Shown here: piece after piece, positions 7,653-15,366 of the stretch
How the letters are laid out: each line of letters opens with the position of its first letter
How positions within the stretch are numbered: the first letter of the stretch is position 1
NCBI GenBank assembly: GCA_902517455.1
Contig: CABYCN010000005.1
Location: forward strand, 1 to 47,273
Direction: 5' to 3'
Length of the DNA: 47,273 nucleotides
Source of the DNA: an uncultured Pelagibacteraceae bacterium
GTDB lineage: Bacteria; Pseudomonadota; Alphaproteobacteria; Pelagibacterales; Pelagibacteraceae
Translations under genes and position numbers: made by a program
The notes under the pieces: model-generated
Told to the model about the DNA's origin: nothing
The model's database searches: none
What the model saw: the letters and a program-made list of their open reading frames with translations, nothing else

Positions 7653-7826
7653 CTAGTTTTTTACATCAGGGAAAGGACTAATCAATGCATATTCATTTAG
7701 TTTTAATTTAAATTCTTCAATAGTCATATTTTCAGTAAATACTATATCTTTGTTAAATTCATTTTTAGAAGTATTCGTTGTACAATTATTTAGAAGCAAA
7801 AGAACTATTACTAATTTCCATTTCAT
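7653..7826 (-). CDS. 57-residue predicted lipoprotein between argC and hom
   Basis: ATG at 7826 to TAG at 7653-7655 gives MKWKLVIVLLLLNNCTTNTS followed by a short acidic tail with FTENMTIEEFKLKLNEYALI and ending SPFPDVKN. The N-terminus is a type II signal peptide with Cys15 as the lipidation site. The lipobox (LNNC) is non-standard at -1, though other predicted lipoproteins here also end in NC. The tail after the cysteine is only about 42 residues. The ATG overlaps the argC stop by 4 bases (ATGA) and the stop lies one base before the hom start, so it is tightly built into the operon. The family is unknown, and the tail has the look of a small periplasmic helix. Confidence 0.72.
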   Translation of the reverse strand: MKWKLVIVLLLLNNCTTNTSKNEFNKDIVFTENMTIEEFKLKLNEYALISPFPDVKN

Positions 7827-8845
7827 ATTAATCCTTCTCCGATCTTAAAATCAAATTTTAAATTCATATTTTGTACAGCCTGGCCTGCCCCACCTTTAAT
7901 GAGATTATCTATAGCCGATAAAATTATAATCTTATTTTTATGTTGAGTTTTACATACTGAAATATAGCAATTATTTGTATCAATAACATTATTAGTACTT
8001 ATATGATAATTATTTCTCAAAATCTTAATAAACTTATTTTTTGAGTAAAATTTTTTTAGTGTGTTTCTTATTTTAACTAGTGGTACACCCGGCTTAGTAT
8101 CTAAGTAAATTGTACTCAAAATTCCTTTAAACATAGGCGATAAATGTGGGGTAAAGATTAGATTAATATTCTGTTTAGTATAATTATAAAGTTCTTGATA
8201 GATTTCAGGCACATGTCTGTGATATCCAACACCATATGCACTTAAAGAATTATATAAATTTTTATTTTTAAATTTTTTATGTATTTTTTTTCCAGCTCCT
8301 GAATAGCCTGACTTTGAGTCTATAATAATACTATTACAATTGATCAATTTTTTATCTAACAATGGAACTATTGGCAGAAGTATAGAAGTTGGGTAACAAC
8401 CAGGACAACTAATGATTTTGTAATTCTTTAAATTTTTTTTACAAATTTCAGGTAAACTATAAATACTATTTTTTATATTTCTAACTGATTTATGTTTTTG
8501 TTTGTACCATTTTAGATATTCTGAACTTTTTTTGAGTCTAAAATCTGCAGCTAAATCAATTAATGTATTATGTTTAAGAAGAAAATTAGATATTTCTTGT
8601 GCTTCACCGTTTGGTAAAGCTGTAAAAATTATATCAACTTTTTTTAATAATTTCTTATTAAATTTAGTAATTTTTGGTAATTTTTTATTAAAAAAAAATT
8701 GATCATATGAGGAAATTTTTTTTCCCACTGAACTATTTCCACATAAAAATTTAATATTAATATTCTTATGTTTTACTAATAATTTTATTAGTTGAATACC
8801 AATATAACCAGTAGATCCAGCAATTAAAGCATTAAGCTTGTGCAT
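7823..8845 (-). CDS. argC: N-acetyl-gamma-glutamyl-phosphate reductase
   Basis: Third step of arginine synthesis: NADPH reduction of N-acetylglutamyl phosphate to the semialdehyde. The 340 residues start with MHKLNALIAGSTGYIGIQLI, the dinucleotide fold. The catalytic cysteine is Cys150 in SCPGCYPTSILLPI and the active-site histidine is expected at His211 in GYHRHVPEI. Length is normal for the long form. Gene order rplM-rpsI-argC is the standard alphaproteobacterial arrangement, with 33 bases between rpsI and argC. The stop overlaps the following lipoprotein start. Confidence 0.95.
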   Translation of the reverse strand: MHKLNALIAGSTGYIGIQLIKLLVKHKNINIKFLCGNSSVGKKISSYDQFFFNKKLPKITKFNKKLLKKVDIIFTALPNGEAQEISNFLLKHNTLIDLAADFRLKKSSEYLKWYKQKHKSVRNIKNSIYSLPEICKKNLKNYKIISCPGCYPTSILLPIVPLLDKKLINCNSIIIDSKSGYSGAGKKIHKKFKNKNLYNSLSAYGVGYHRHVPEIYQELYNYTKQNINLIFTPHLSPMFKGILSTIYLDTKPGVPLVKIRNTLKKFYSKNKFIKILRNNYHISTNNVIDTNNCYISVCKTQHKNKIIILSAIDNLIKGGAGQAVQNMNLKFDFKIGEGLI

Positions 8846-8878
8846 TTTATATTATAACAGTTATAAATAAAAAAAGAA

Positions 8879-9316
8879 TTATCTTTTAGAGAATTGAAAG
8901 CTTCTTCTGGCTTTTTTTCTTCCAGGTTTTTTCCTTTCAACTGCTCTCGAATCTCTTGTCGTTAGTTTATGAGATTTTAAGGCCGATTTGAAATTTTCAT
9001 CAAACATTACTAGTGCTTTTGAAATTCCATGAACCATTGCACCTGCTTGACCCGTTGGTCCTCCACCTTTCACGTTACATCTTACATCATATTCAGTTGA
9101 CTGGTTTATTACCTCAAAAGGTCTAACAATTAGCATTTTATGATTATCATTCGAAAAATAATCGCTGAATAGTTTACCATTAACAAAAATTTTTCCAGAT
9201 CCTTTTTTTAACCAAACTTTAGCGATTGATGTTTTTCTTCTACCAGTTGCATATTTGCTATCTTTAAAATCCAGTTTTAATTTTGGTTTTTTTTCGGATG
9301 TTTGAATATTACTCAT
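8879..9316 (-). CDS. rpsI: 30S ribosomal protein S9
   Basis: The 145 residues include the S9 hallmarks YATGRRKTSIAKVWLKKGSG, the GGGPTGQAGAMVHGISKAL segment and the basic C-terminal tail ending RSFQFSKR, which reaches the ribosomal P site. The final arginine is conserved in the family. A short charged N-terminal extension of about 20 residues precedes the core, as in other alphaproteobacteria. It follows rplM by one base, so translation of the two is coupled. Confidence 0.97.
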   Translation of the reverse strand: MSNIQTSEKKPKLKLDFKDSKYATGRRKTSIAKVWLKKGSGKIFVNGKLFSDYFSNDNHKMLIVRPFEVINQSTEYDVRCNVKGGGPTGQAGAMVHGISKALVMFDENFKSALKSHKLTTRDSRAVERKKPGRKKARRSFQFSKR

Positions 9317-9317
9317 A

Positions 9318-9776
9318 TTAATTTCTTATAATATTTTTGTTATTTAATTTATCTAACTCTATCAATTTTGGGTTTTGAGAAGAATGAGGATGCACATTTC
9401 CTGTATATATTTTAAGTTTTGTTAATTGTTTTTTTCCTAAAACTCCTCCGGGCAACATTCTTTTAACAGCAAGTTTTAGTGTTTCACTTGGTTTTTTTTT
9501 ATGAAGTTTCTCCGGAGTTGTCTCTTTAATTCCACCAGGGTACCCTGTGTGTCTATAATATCTTTTATTTTGAAATTTTTTACCAGTAAATTTGATTTGT
9601 TCAATATTTTTGACAATAACAAAATCGCCATGATCCATGTGCGGAGTATAACTTGGCTTATTTTTTCCTCTAATAATTTTTGATATAACTGTTGCTAATC
9701 TACCAACTACAGCATTGGTGGCATCTATTTCATACCAAGAAGATGATAATTGGTCTTTTTTAACAAATTTAGTCAT
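9318..9776 (-). CDS. rplM: 50S ribosomal protein L13
   Basis: This 152-residue protein contains the L13 motifs WYEIDATNAVVGRLATVIS, the PSYTPHMDHGDFVIVKN segment and RMLPGGVLGKKQLTKLKIY. It is an early-assembling large-subunit protein. First gene of the minus-strand run rplM-rpsI-argC-lipoprotein-hom. The 114-base gap to the divergent metY must hold its promoter. No autoregulatory leader structure was recognised on this side. Confidence 0.97.
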   Translation of the reverse strand: MTKFVKKDQLSSSWYEIDATNAVVGRLATVISKIIRGKNKPSYTPHMDHGDFVIVKNIEQIKFTGKKFQNKRYYRHTGYPGGIKETTPEKLHKKKPSETLKLAVKRMLPGGVLGKKQLTKLKIYTGNVHPHSSQNPKLIELDKLNNKNIIRN

Positions 9777-9830
9777 GATTGGCCGGATTAGTACTGATAA
9801 TTGTCATATTGTCAATTTATATTAATGTTG

Positions 9831-9890
9831 ATACTTAGATACTAAAATTTTAGAATACACTAATATTTTAACATTAAAATAAAGGTAATT
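9831..9890 (+). promoter_or_regulatory. Candidate SAM-responsive leader (SAM-V-like) upstream of metY
   Basis: The 114-base gap between rplM and metY ends in a structured leader. A clear Shine-Dalgarno AAAGG (9881-9885) sits five bases from the ATG and can pair through AAGGTA (9882-9887) with TACTT at 9832-9836, with one G-U pair. Between them are a perfect hairpin TATTTTA/TAAAATA (9864-9870 and 9875-9881, loop ACAT) and a palindrome CTAAAATTTTAG (9842-9853). SAM-V riboswitches that occlude the ribosome site through a pseudoknot are known upstream of metY in Pelagibacter. I recognise the location and logic but have not matched the consensus base by base. TTGTCA at 9809-9814 with GATACT at 9830-9835 is a possible promoter. 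Confidence 0.5.
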
Positions 9891-11225
9891 ATGACTGATA
9901 AAAAAGATAAAAGCACTAAACCAAAAACATATAAATTTGATACTCTAAGTCTTCACGCAGGCTATCAACCACATAAAAATGCAGGCTCAAGACAAGTGCC
10001 AATATATCAGACAACTTCTTATCTATTTGATGACGTTGATCATGCTGCTGCACTTTTCAACTTAGAAAGAGGTGGACATATCTATAGCAGAATTTCAAAC
10101 CCAACAGTTGCAGTCTTAGAAGAGAGAGTTGCTGCTCTTGAGGGCGGCACTGCTGCACTTGCAACTTCATCAGGAATGAGTGCAATTTTTTTAACAGTAA
10201 TGACATTATGTCAAGCAGGAGATCATCTTGTAGTTTCATCTCAACTTTATGGGGGAACTGTAAATTTATTTAGACTCACATTACCTAAATTTGGAATTAA
10301 ATGTACCTTTGTAAAACCAAGAGACACTGAGGGTTTTAAAAAAGCAATTCAAGAAAATACAAAAGGTATTTTTGGTGAACTTGTTGGAAATCCAGGAAAT
10401 GAATTAATGAATATGCCTGAGATTGCTAAAATCGCACATAATGCAGGAATACCATTAATGATTGATGCAACATATCAAACACCTTATCTTTGTAAACCAA
10501 TTGAATATGGAGCAGATATTGTTGTTCATTCACTTACTAAATGGATGGCAGGACATGGTTCATCAATGGCAGGTATTTTAGTTGAAGGTGGAAAATTTGA
10601 TTGGATGCAAAATGATAAATTCCCCACCATGACAGCCCCTTACGAGGGTTACCATGGACTTTCTTTTGCAGAGGAATTTGGACCCACCGCCTTTACAATG
10701 AAAGCAAGAGCTGAAGGAATGAGAGATTTTGGACCATGTTTAAGTCCACAAAATGCTTGGAACGTTTTACAAGGTATAGAAACTTTATCTGTTAGGATGC
10801 AGAAACACTGCAATAACGCAGAACAAATGGTTGAATATTTATTAGGCCATGAGAGTGTTGCGTGGGTTTCCCATCCAAGTGTACCGGATCACCCTGATCA
10901 CGAACTTGCAAAAAAACTTTTGCCGCATGGGAAAGGTTCTATGATTGCGTTCGGTATAAAAGGTGGCAAGGAAGCTGGAGAAGCTTTTATAAATAATGTT
11001 TCGCTTGCTTCACATCTTGCTAATGTCGGTGATACTAGAACTTTGGTAATTCATCCAGCATCAGCAACACACTCACAAATGGACGAGGCAACTTTAAAAT
11101 TTGCTGGATTATCACAAGATATGATTAGATTATCTGTAGGTATCGAAGATATTGATGATATTAAAAATGATTTTGAGGCAGGCTTTAGGGCAGCTAGAAA
11201 ACCTAGACTTGTTTCAAATCAATGA
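9891..11225 (+). CDS. metY: O-acetylhomoserine sulfhydrylase (PLP enzyme)
   Basis: Makes homocysteine from O-acetylhomoserine and sulfide in the cytoplasm. The 444 residues belong to the Cys/Met metabolism PLP family: TLSLHAGYQPHKNAGSRQVP at the N-terminus, SSGMSA (93-98) contacting the cofactor phosphate, Asp192 (IDATYQTPYL) and Schiff-base Lys217 in VVHSLTKWMAGHG. The longer length (about 430 in this branch, against about 390 for cystathionine synthases) and the N-terminal motif favour MetY. A good ribosome binding site precedes the ATG, and the leader is a candidate riboswitch. The stop overlaps the next gene's ATG (ATGA). Confidence 0.93.
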   Translation: MTDKKDKSTKPKTYKFDTLSLHAGYQPHKNAGSRQVPIYQTTSYLFDDVDHAAALFNLERGGHIYSRISNPTVAVLEERVAALEGGTAALATSSGMSAIFLTVMTLCQAGDHLVVSSQLYGGTVNLFRLTLPKFGIKCTFVKPRDTEGFKKAIQENTKGIFGELVGNPGNELMNMPEIAKIAHNAGIPLMIDATYQTPYLCKPIEYGADIVVHSLTKWMAGHGSSMAGILVEGGKFDWMQNDKFPTMTAPYEGYHGLSFAEEFGPTAFTMKARAEGMRDFGPCLSPQNAWNVLQGIETLSVRMQKHCNNAEQMVEYLLGHESVAWVSHPSVPDHPDHELAKKLLPHGKGSMIAFGIKGGKEAGEAFINNVSLASHLANVGDTRTLVIHPASATHSQMDEATLKFAGLSQDMIRLSVGIEDIDDIKNDFEAGFRAARKPRLVSNQ

Positions 11226-12037
11226 AATTTAAAGTAAACGGAGAAGAAATTTTTGCTTCAACTGGTGGGAGACCATTCGATAAAAACAAGCCGCTCATAA
11301 TCTTTATTCATGGTAGTGGGCTAACCCACATGACCTGGGTTCTTCAAACTAGATATTTTGCATTTCATGGATATAGTGTTTTGGCTTTAGATATGCCTGG
11401 CCATGGACTTTCAGGTGGAAAAAGCTTGGAGTCTATAGAAGAAATGGCTGATTGGGTAAGTGATGTAATCGATTCTGTTGGATATAAAGAAGCTTCTTTA
11501 GTCGGACATTCACAAGGATGTTTAGTTACAGTTGAATGCACATCAAGAAACCCTGACAAAATCAAAACTTTAAGTTTAATGGGTGGGGCTGGTGCAATTC
11601 CCATGAACCCTGAGTTATTAGCTTTAGCAGAAAATAATGATCCAAAAGCGGTTGATTTAATGATGGATTGGGCTCACGGACCAGCAGGTCATTTTGGAGG
11701 GCATCCGGTTCCAGGCTTATATCATATCAATACTGGTGGAATGTTAGCAAAATCTAGAACAATTAAAAATACCCTTGGTGTAGATTTCAGAGCTTGCGAT
11801 AACTACAAAAATGGATTTGAAGCCGCAAAAAAAATCAAGATCCCTACCCTGTCTATACTTGCAACTGATGACAAAATGTGTCCAGTTAAAGAAGGTAAAA
11901 AATTGGCAAATTTAATAGAAGGAAGCAAAATAGATATAATAGATAATTGTGGACACATGATGTTATTGGAAGAAGCAGATCGAGTTTTAAATGTTCTCAA
12001 AAAATTTATAACAACAAACTATCCAGCAAAAAAATAA
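11222..12037 (+). CDS. Alpha/beta-fold hydrolase
   Basis: This 271-residue protein is complete for the fold: oxyanion HGSGLTHMTW (30-39), nucleophile Ser97 in LVGHSQGC, acid Asp216 or Asp217 in ILATDDKMCPV and His245 in NCGHMMLL. It is cytoplasmic with no signal peptide. The substrate is not evident. Tight coupling to metY (4-base overlap) suggests a role around homoserine esters or sulfur compounds. It lacks clear similarity to the long homoserine O-acetyltransferase MetX, and that role would be speculation. The sequence reads like the generic peroxidase/esterase branch (DMPGHGLSGG). Confidence 0.85.
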   Translation: MKFKVNGEEIFASTGGRPFDKNKPLIIFIHGSGLTHMTWVLQTRYFAFHGYSVLALDMPGHGLSGGKSLESIEEMADWVSDVIDSVGYKEASLVGHSQGCLVTVECTSRNPDKIKTLSLMGGAGAIPMNPELLALAENNDPKAVDLMMDWAHGPAGHFGGHPVPGLYHINTGGMLAKSRTIKNTLGVDFRACDNYKNGFEAAKKIKIPTLSILATDDKMCPVKEGKKLANLIEGSKIDIIDNCGHMMLLEEADRVLNVLKKFITTNYPAKK

Positions 12038-12053
12038 CTTCTAATTAAAATTT

Positions 12054-13163
12054 ATGAAAAAAAATTTTAGATTTTTCGATAATAGACAAAAATATTTACT
12101 CTTTGTGACCACAACAAATGAGAAAAATATGATTGCTGATGCATTAAAACCAATTGTTCACAAATTATCACCAAAGTTTCCTTCATTAAAAGTTTTTGAT
12201 GCAGGTATGGGTGATGGATCATTATTAATGAATGTGATGAGACAATGTCATCAAAAAATGCCTCACATACCACTTTTAGTTTGTACAAAAGAGATAAGTA
12301 TGGAGGATGTAAGATTGGGTCTAGAAAAACTACCAGATAGGTTTGTTGAACATAAAAATACTGTTTTCGTTATATCAAATTTAAATTATACGGAGTCAAC
12401 ATCTCTAAAATCAAATAATATTTTTAAACAAAAAAAAATGAATTGGAAAGTGGTCAAATTAAAAGGTAATTCATCCTTAGATTTTTCTAACCAATTGAGG
12501 AGATTCAATAGAGAATTTTTAAGTAAAATTTGGCAGATAGAAACAAATCCTAAAAATGGTAATCCAACTTATAAAGAGCCATCTGTAATCGTAATTTATA
12601 GAAAAGATCAAGAATTCTCTTTAAAAAATGTAATACCAAATAAAAATAAAGGTAAAAATAATTACGATCTAATTATCGCTTCTCAACCATATAGATCAAG
12701 AATTACAGCAGAAAAAAAAGTAAAATACGTTTTGGAACCAATGATAAGATCCTTAGATAACAATGGAAAATTAGTTGTAATACATGCTAGCGGTGATGAC
12801 CCTGCAAATAAAATAATTAAGAAGATTTGGCCAAAAGAAAAACCATTTCCGTCATTATATAGCTCAATAATAAAATATATTAAAAAAAATCTAGATAAAG
12901 ATTTATTAAAAAAATTGAGATTTAGTAATAAGAAGAAAGTTAAATACGTATTAAGGGCTCTACCTAATGAGATTAGCGGTGGTATATCAACATCTTTAAT
13001 ATTTTCAGCATGGAATGCAGCTATATATGTAAATCAAATGTCTGATGAGCAAGTAATAAAAGCGGAAAGAAGCAAAAATTATTTGGATATTGTAAAAGAG
13101 ACAGTCAACAAAAATAAAGGATTATACTTTAATGATGAGATGTTTATTATTGAGCGAAAATAA
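12054..13163 (+). CDS. Predicted SAM-dependent methyltransferase-like protein
   Basis: This 369-residue protein has a Rossmann-like start LKVFDAGMGDGSLLMNV (45-61) resembling motif I of class I methyltransferases (DxGxGxG), and a later YDLIIASQPYRS (204-215) followed by PMIRSLDNNGKLVVIH (229-244), resembling the motif IV and V strands. The distance between the two halves is longer than usual, so an insert of about 100 residues (97-200) lies within the fold. Substrate unknown. It is the third gene of the metY run, 16 bases after the hydrolase, which fits SAM-related metabolism. The end converges on the heme A synthase gene with no gap. Confidence 0.6.
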   Translation: MKKNFRFFDNRQKYLLFVTTTNEKNMIADALKPIVHKLSPKFPSLKVFDAGMGDGSLLMNVMRQCHQKMPHIPLLVCTKEISMEDVRLGLEKLPDRFVEHKNTVFVISNLNYTESTSLKSNNIFKQKKMNWKVVKLKGNSSLDFSNQLRRFNREFLSKIWQIETNPKNGNPTYKEPSVIVIYRKDQEFSLKNVIPNKNKGKNNYDLIIASQPYRSRITAEKKVKYVLEPMIRSLDNNGKLVVIHASGDDPANKIIKKIWPKEKPFPSLYSSIIKYIKKNLDKDLLKKLRFSNKKKVKYVLRALPNEISGGISTSLIFSAWNAAIYVNQMSDEQVIKAERSKNYLDIVKETVNKNKGLYFNDEMFIIERK

Positions 13164-14177
13164 TTAATAAAAACTGTTTTTATATAAAAAGTACAGAGTA
13201 GATGACACAAGCAATATAGAACTGAACTGGTGTAAAGAAGCGAGTATAATACCTGCACCACTTAAAATTGTAAATATACCTAAAACTACTTGTAATAAAA
13301 TAATAAATCCTAAAATAACTAGAGGTTTAAATAGTTGATTAATCTTTTTTTTAATCACTCTATAAAATAAAATTAAGTAAATTATAGTTATTAGATATGC
13401 TAAATTTCTATGGAGAAATTGGACTAGTGAAGGATCACTCAGGGTCTCAAATGTAAAAAGATTCAATAAATTGCTATCATCTGGAAAATACGAATTTCCC
13501 ATTAATGGCCAAGAATTATATATTTTACCAGCATCCATTCCTGAAACAAAAGCACCAATTATTATTTGGATAAATATTAAAACCAAAAAAAAATTAGGTA
13601 TAAAACTGATTAATTTAACCTCATATTTTTTATTATGATTTAATAAAAAAAAATTCCAAAGTATTAAAGATAATATTATGAAGGCTAATAACAGATGAAT
13701 AGATAATCTAAAATGGCTGACATCAACATTATTTACAAGACCACTTTGAACCATATACCAACCAATAAAACCTTGAAAACAAATCAAAAGAAAAATAATG
13801 TATAAACTTAAAAGCTGCCTAAAACCTTTTTTGATGCTAAAATAAATTAATGGTATTATGAAAGATATACCTATTATTCTTCCTAAGAATCTGTGAGCCC
13901 ACTCCCACCAGAAAATAAATTTAAACTCCGATAAAGTCATGTTATAATTTTGTAATTCAAACTCAGGAATTTCTTTATATAAACTAAAATATTTATCCCA
14001 ATCATTTTCATTTAGTGGAGGCAAAACACCAGAAAACAATTGCCATTCAGTAATAGAAAGACCCGAGTCAGTTAATCTTGTTAGACCACCAACTATAATC
14101 ATTAAAGATATAATCAAAAACATTATTATCAGCCAAAGAGATATTTGATTATTAATTTTATGATTTATTGTATACAT
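13164..14177 (-). CDS. ctaA: Heme A synthase (COX15/CtaA)
   Basis: Oxidises the C8 methyl of heme O to give heme A for cytochrome aa3 oxidase. From the ATG at 14177 the product is 337 residues with about eight membrane helices. Motifs are GGLTRLTDSGLSITEWQ after helix 1, EWAHRFLGRIIG, DVSHFRLSIHLLLAF, QFLHRNLAYLITI and LASLHQFSSILL, which carry the heme-ligand histidines of both halves. A longer frame back to 14324 is possible but overlaps the chorismate mutase gene and adds no family sequence. It converges directly on the methyltransferase-like gene, and a divergent gap of 43 bases separates it from chorismate mutase. Confidence 0.93.
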   Translation of the reverse strand: MYTINHKINNQISLWLIIMFLIISLMIIVGGLTRLTDSGLSITEWQLFSGVLPPLNENDWDKYFSLYKEIPEFELQNYNMTLSEFKFIFWWEWAHRFLGRIIGISFIIPLIYFSIKKGFRQLLSLYIIFLLICFQGFIGWYMVQSGLVNNVDVSHFRLSIHLLLAFIILSLILWNFFLLNHNKKYEVKLISFIPNFFLVLIFIQIIIGAFVSGMDAGKIYNSWPLMGNSYFPDDSNLLNLFTFETLSDPSLVQFLHRNLAYLITIIYLILFYRVIKKKINQLFKPLVILGFIILLQVVLGIFTILSGAGIILASLHQFSSILLVSSTLYFLYKNSFY

Positions 14178-14220
14178 ATTCGGATAAATATAATATTTTT
14201 CAATTAATCCAAATAAATAA

Positions 14221-14511
14221 ATGTCGCCGCTTAAAAGAAAAAAATTAAATAAGATTAGATTGCAATTAGATAGATTAGATAATTCTCTTATTAAGATTAT
14301 TAGAAAAAGGACTAATTTAGTCAAAAAGGTTTTGGTGCTTAAAGAAAAAAAGAGTGAAATTGTAGATAAAAAAAGAATAAGAAAAATATTAAGAGATATT
14401 AAAAATAAATCGTTAAAAAATAATATAGATCCTAAAATTACGAATAGAATATGGAAAAATATGATTTTAGCTTATATCGATTTTGAAAAAAGAAATTTTA
14501 AGAATAAGTAA
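14221..14511 (+). CDS. Chorismate mutase, AroQ type
   Basis: Converts chorismate to prephenate for phenylalanine and tyrosine synthesis. The 96 residues form a single AroQ helical domain: LDRLDNSLIKIIRKRTNLVK (16-35) carries the helix 1 arginine and following helix, KKSEIVDKKRIRKIL holds the second basic cluster, and ITNRIWKNMILAYIDFE forms the C-terminal helix. No prephenate dehydratase or DAHP synthase domain is fused. The sequence is divergent and very lysine-rich, so family assignment rests on the helix pattern. It ends one base before the rpmG stop on the other strand. Confidence 0.8.
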   Translation: MSPLKRKKLNKIRLQLDRLDNSLIKIIRKRTNLVKKVLVLKEKKSEIVDKKRIRKILRDIKNKSLKNNIDPKITNRIWKNMILAYIDFEKRNFKNK

Positions 14512-14703
14512 TTATTTGCTATGGGGAGGTAGTTTTTTTTCTATGAAAATTTCATGTTTCCGTGTAGCTGGATTATATTTTTTTGCTTTTAGTTTAATTT
14601 TTGCTTTTTCACCTCCAGCTGGTTTTTTAACATAATAAAAAAAAGAACTATCTGGTTTTGATTCAGGGACTAATCTTACTTTTATATGAGTTTTTTTTGC
14701 CAT
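14512..14703 (-). CDS. rpmG: 50S ribosomal protein L33
   Basis: This 63-residue protein begins MAKKTHIKVRLVPESKPDSS, continues FFYYVKKPAGGEK, and has the L33 core LKAKKYNPATRKHEIFIEKK. The zinc cysteines of the C+ type are absent. It is a few residues longer than the usual 50-55. Start and the merR stop share one base (TAATG), so it ends the rpmF-plsX-ihfA-merR-rpmG run. Confidence 0.92.
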   Translation of the reverse strand: MAKKTHIKVRLVPESKPDSSFFYYVKKPAGGEKAKIKLKAKKYNPATRKHEIFIEKKLPPHSK

Positions 14704-15074
14704 TAGCTATTATTTTTTAAACTTTTAATTATATTTGAAATCTTAACAATTTTCTTCTTAATTTTAAGAGAATTTATAGTTTTATTTTGCATTTCGTCAA
14801 GTTTTAAAGTTTCTTTACTATCTAAAATTTTTTTAACACCATTTATTGTCATGCCCTGTTCTTTTAATAGAAAATATATTTTTCTTAAAATTTCAATATT
14901 TTTTTCATCATAATATCTTCTTTTTCCATTAAACACTTTTGGTTTAATTTGCTTAAATTCTTTTTCCCAGAATCTAATAGTATGCGTAGGTGGGGACTGA
15001 CTATTTTTATTCTCTAGTCCTAAAATTTTTACTACCTCACCTATAGTTTTATAAGTCTTAAGAGATTTATTCAT
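14703..15074 (-). CDS. MerR-family transcriptional regulator
   Basis: The 123 residues have an N-terminal winged helix: KTIGEVVKILGL, THTIRFWEKEFKQIKPKVFN, RRYYDEKNIEILRKIYFLLK and GMTINGVKKIL, as in MerR proteins, then a short Lys-rich tail. There is no effector domain or metal-binding cysteine cluster, so the inducer, if any, is unknown. It follows ihfA with an 8-base overlap. In many alphaproteobacteria an orphan MerR gene sits behind ihfA in this same order, which supports the call but does not give a target. Confidence 0.88.
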   Translation of the reverse strand: MNKSLKTYKTIGEVVKILGLENKNSQSPPTHTIRFWEKEFKQIKPKVFNGKRRYYDEKNIEILRKIYFLLKEQGMTINGVKKILDSKETLKLDEMQNKTINSLKIKKKIVKISNIIKSLKNNS

Positions 15075-15366
15075 TATTTTTTATATTAATCAATGATCTA
15101 AAATCTTTAGATGGTTTAAATAATACAACATTTCTTTTTGATATAATCTTTTTTTCTTTAGTTTTGGGATTTCTACCCACACGTTGATTTTTAGATCTTA
15201 AACTAAATGTTCCAAAGTTTGAAATTTTAACAATCTTTTCCTTTCTTAAATTTTCTATTATCAAAGAAAAAAACTCTTCTATTAAATTTTCAGTAATTTT
15301 TTTTGAAAATCCAATCTGCATATAAACAACATTAACTAAATCTTTTTTAGTTAAATTTATTCGCAT
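15067..15366 (-). CDS. ihfA: Integration host factor alpha subunit
   Basis: DNA-bending HU/IHF-family protein of 99 residues. LTKKDLVNVVYMQIGFSKKI is the N-terminal helical part, VKISNFGTFSLRSKNQRVGRNPKTKE is the body with the beta arm carrying the intercalating proline (RNPKT), and NVVLFKPSKDFRSLIN ends the fold. Position between plsX and merR identifies it as the alpha chain. The start is directly adjacent to the plsX stop (TAAATG). It would bend DNA in recombination and transcription complexes. Confidence 0.92.
   Translation of the reverse strand: MRINLTKKDLVNVVYMQIGFSKKITENLIEEFFSLIIENLRKEKIVKISNFGTFSLRSKNQRVGRNPKTKEKKIISKRNVVLFKPSKDFRSLINIKNNE

Noticed and set aside
13164..14324. Longer heme A synthase starting at 14324
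   Set aside because: The extra 49 residues overlap chorismate mutase and do not resemble the family; the ATG at 14177 fits.
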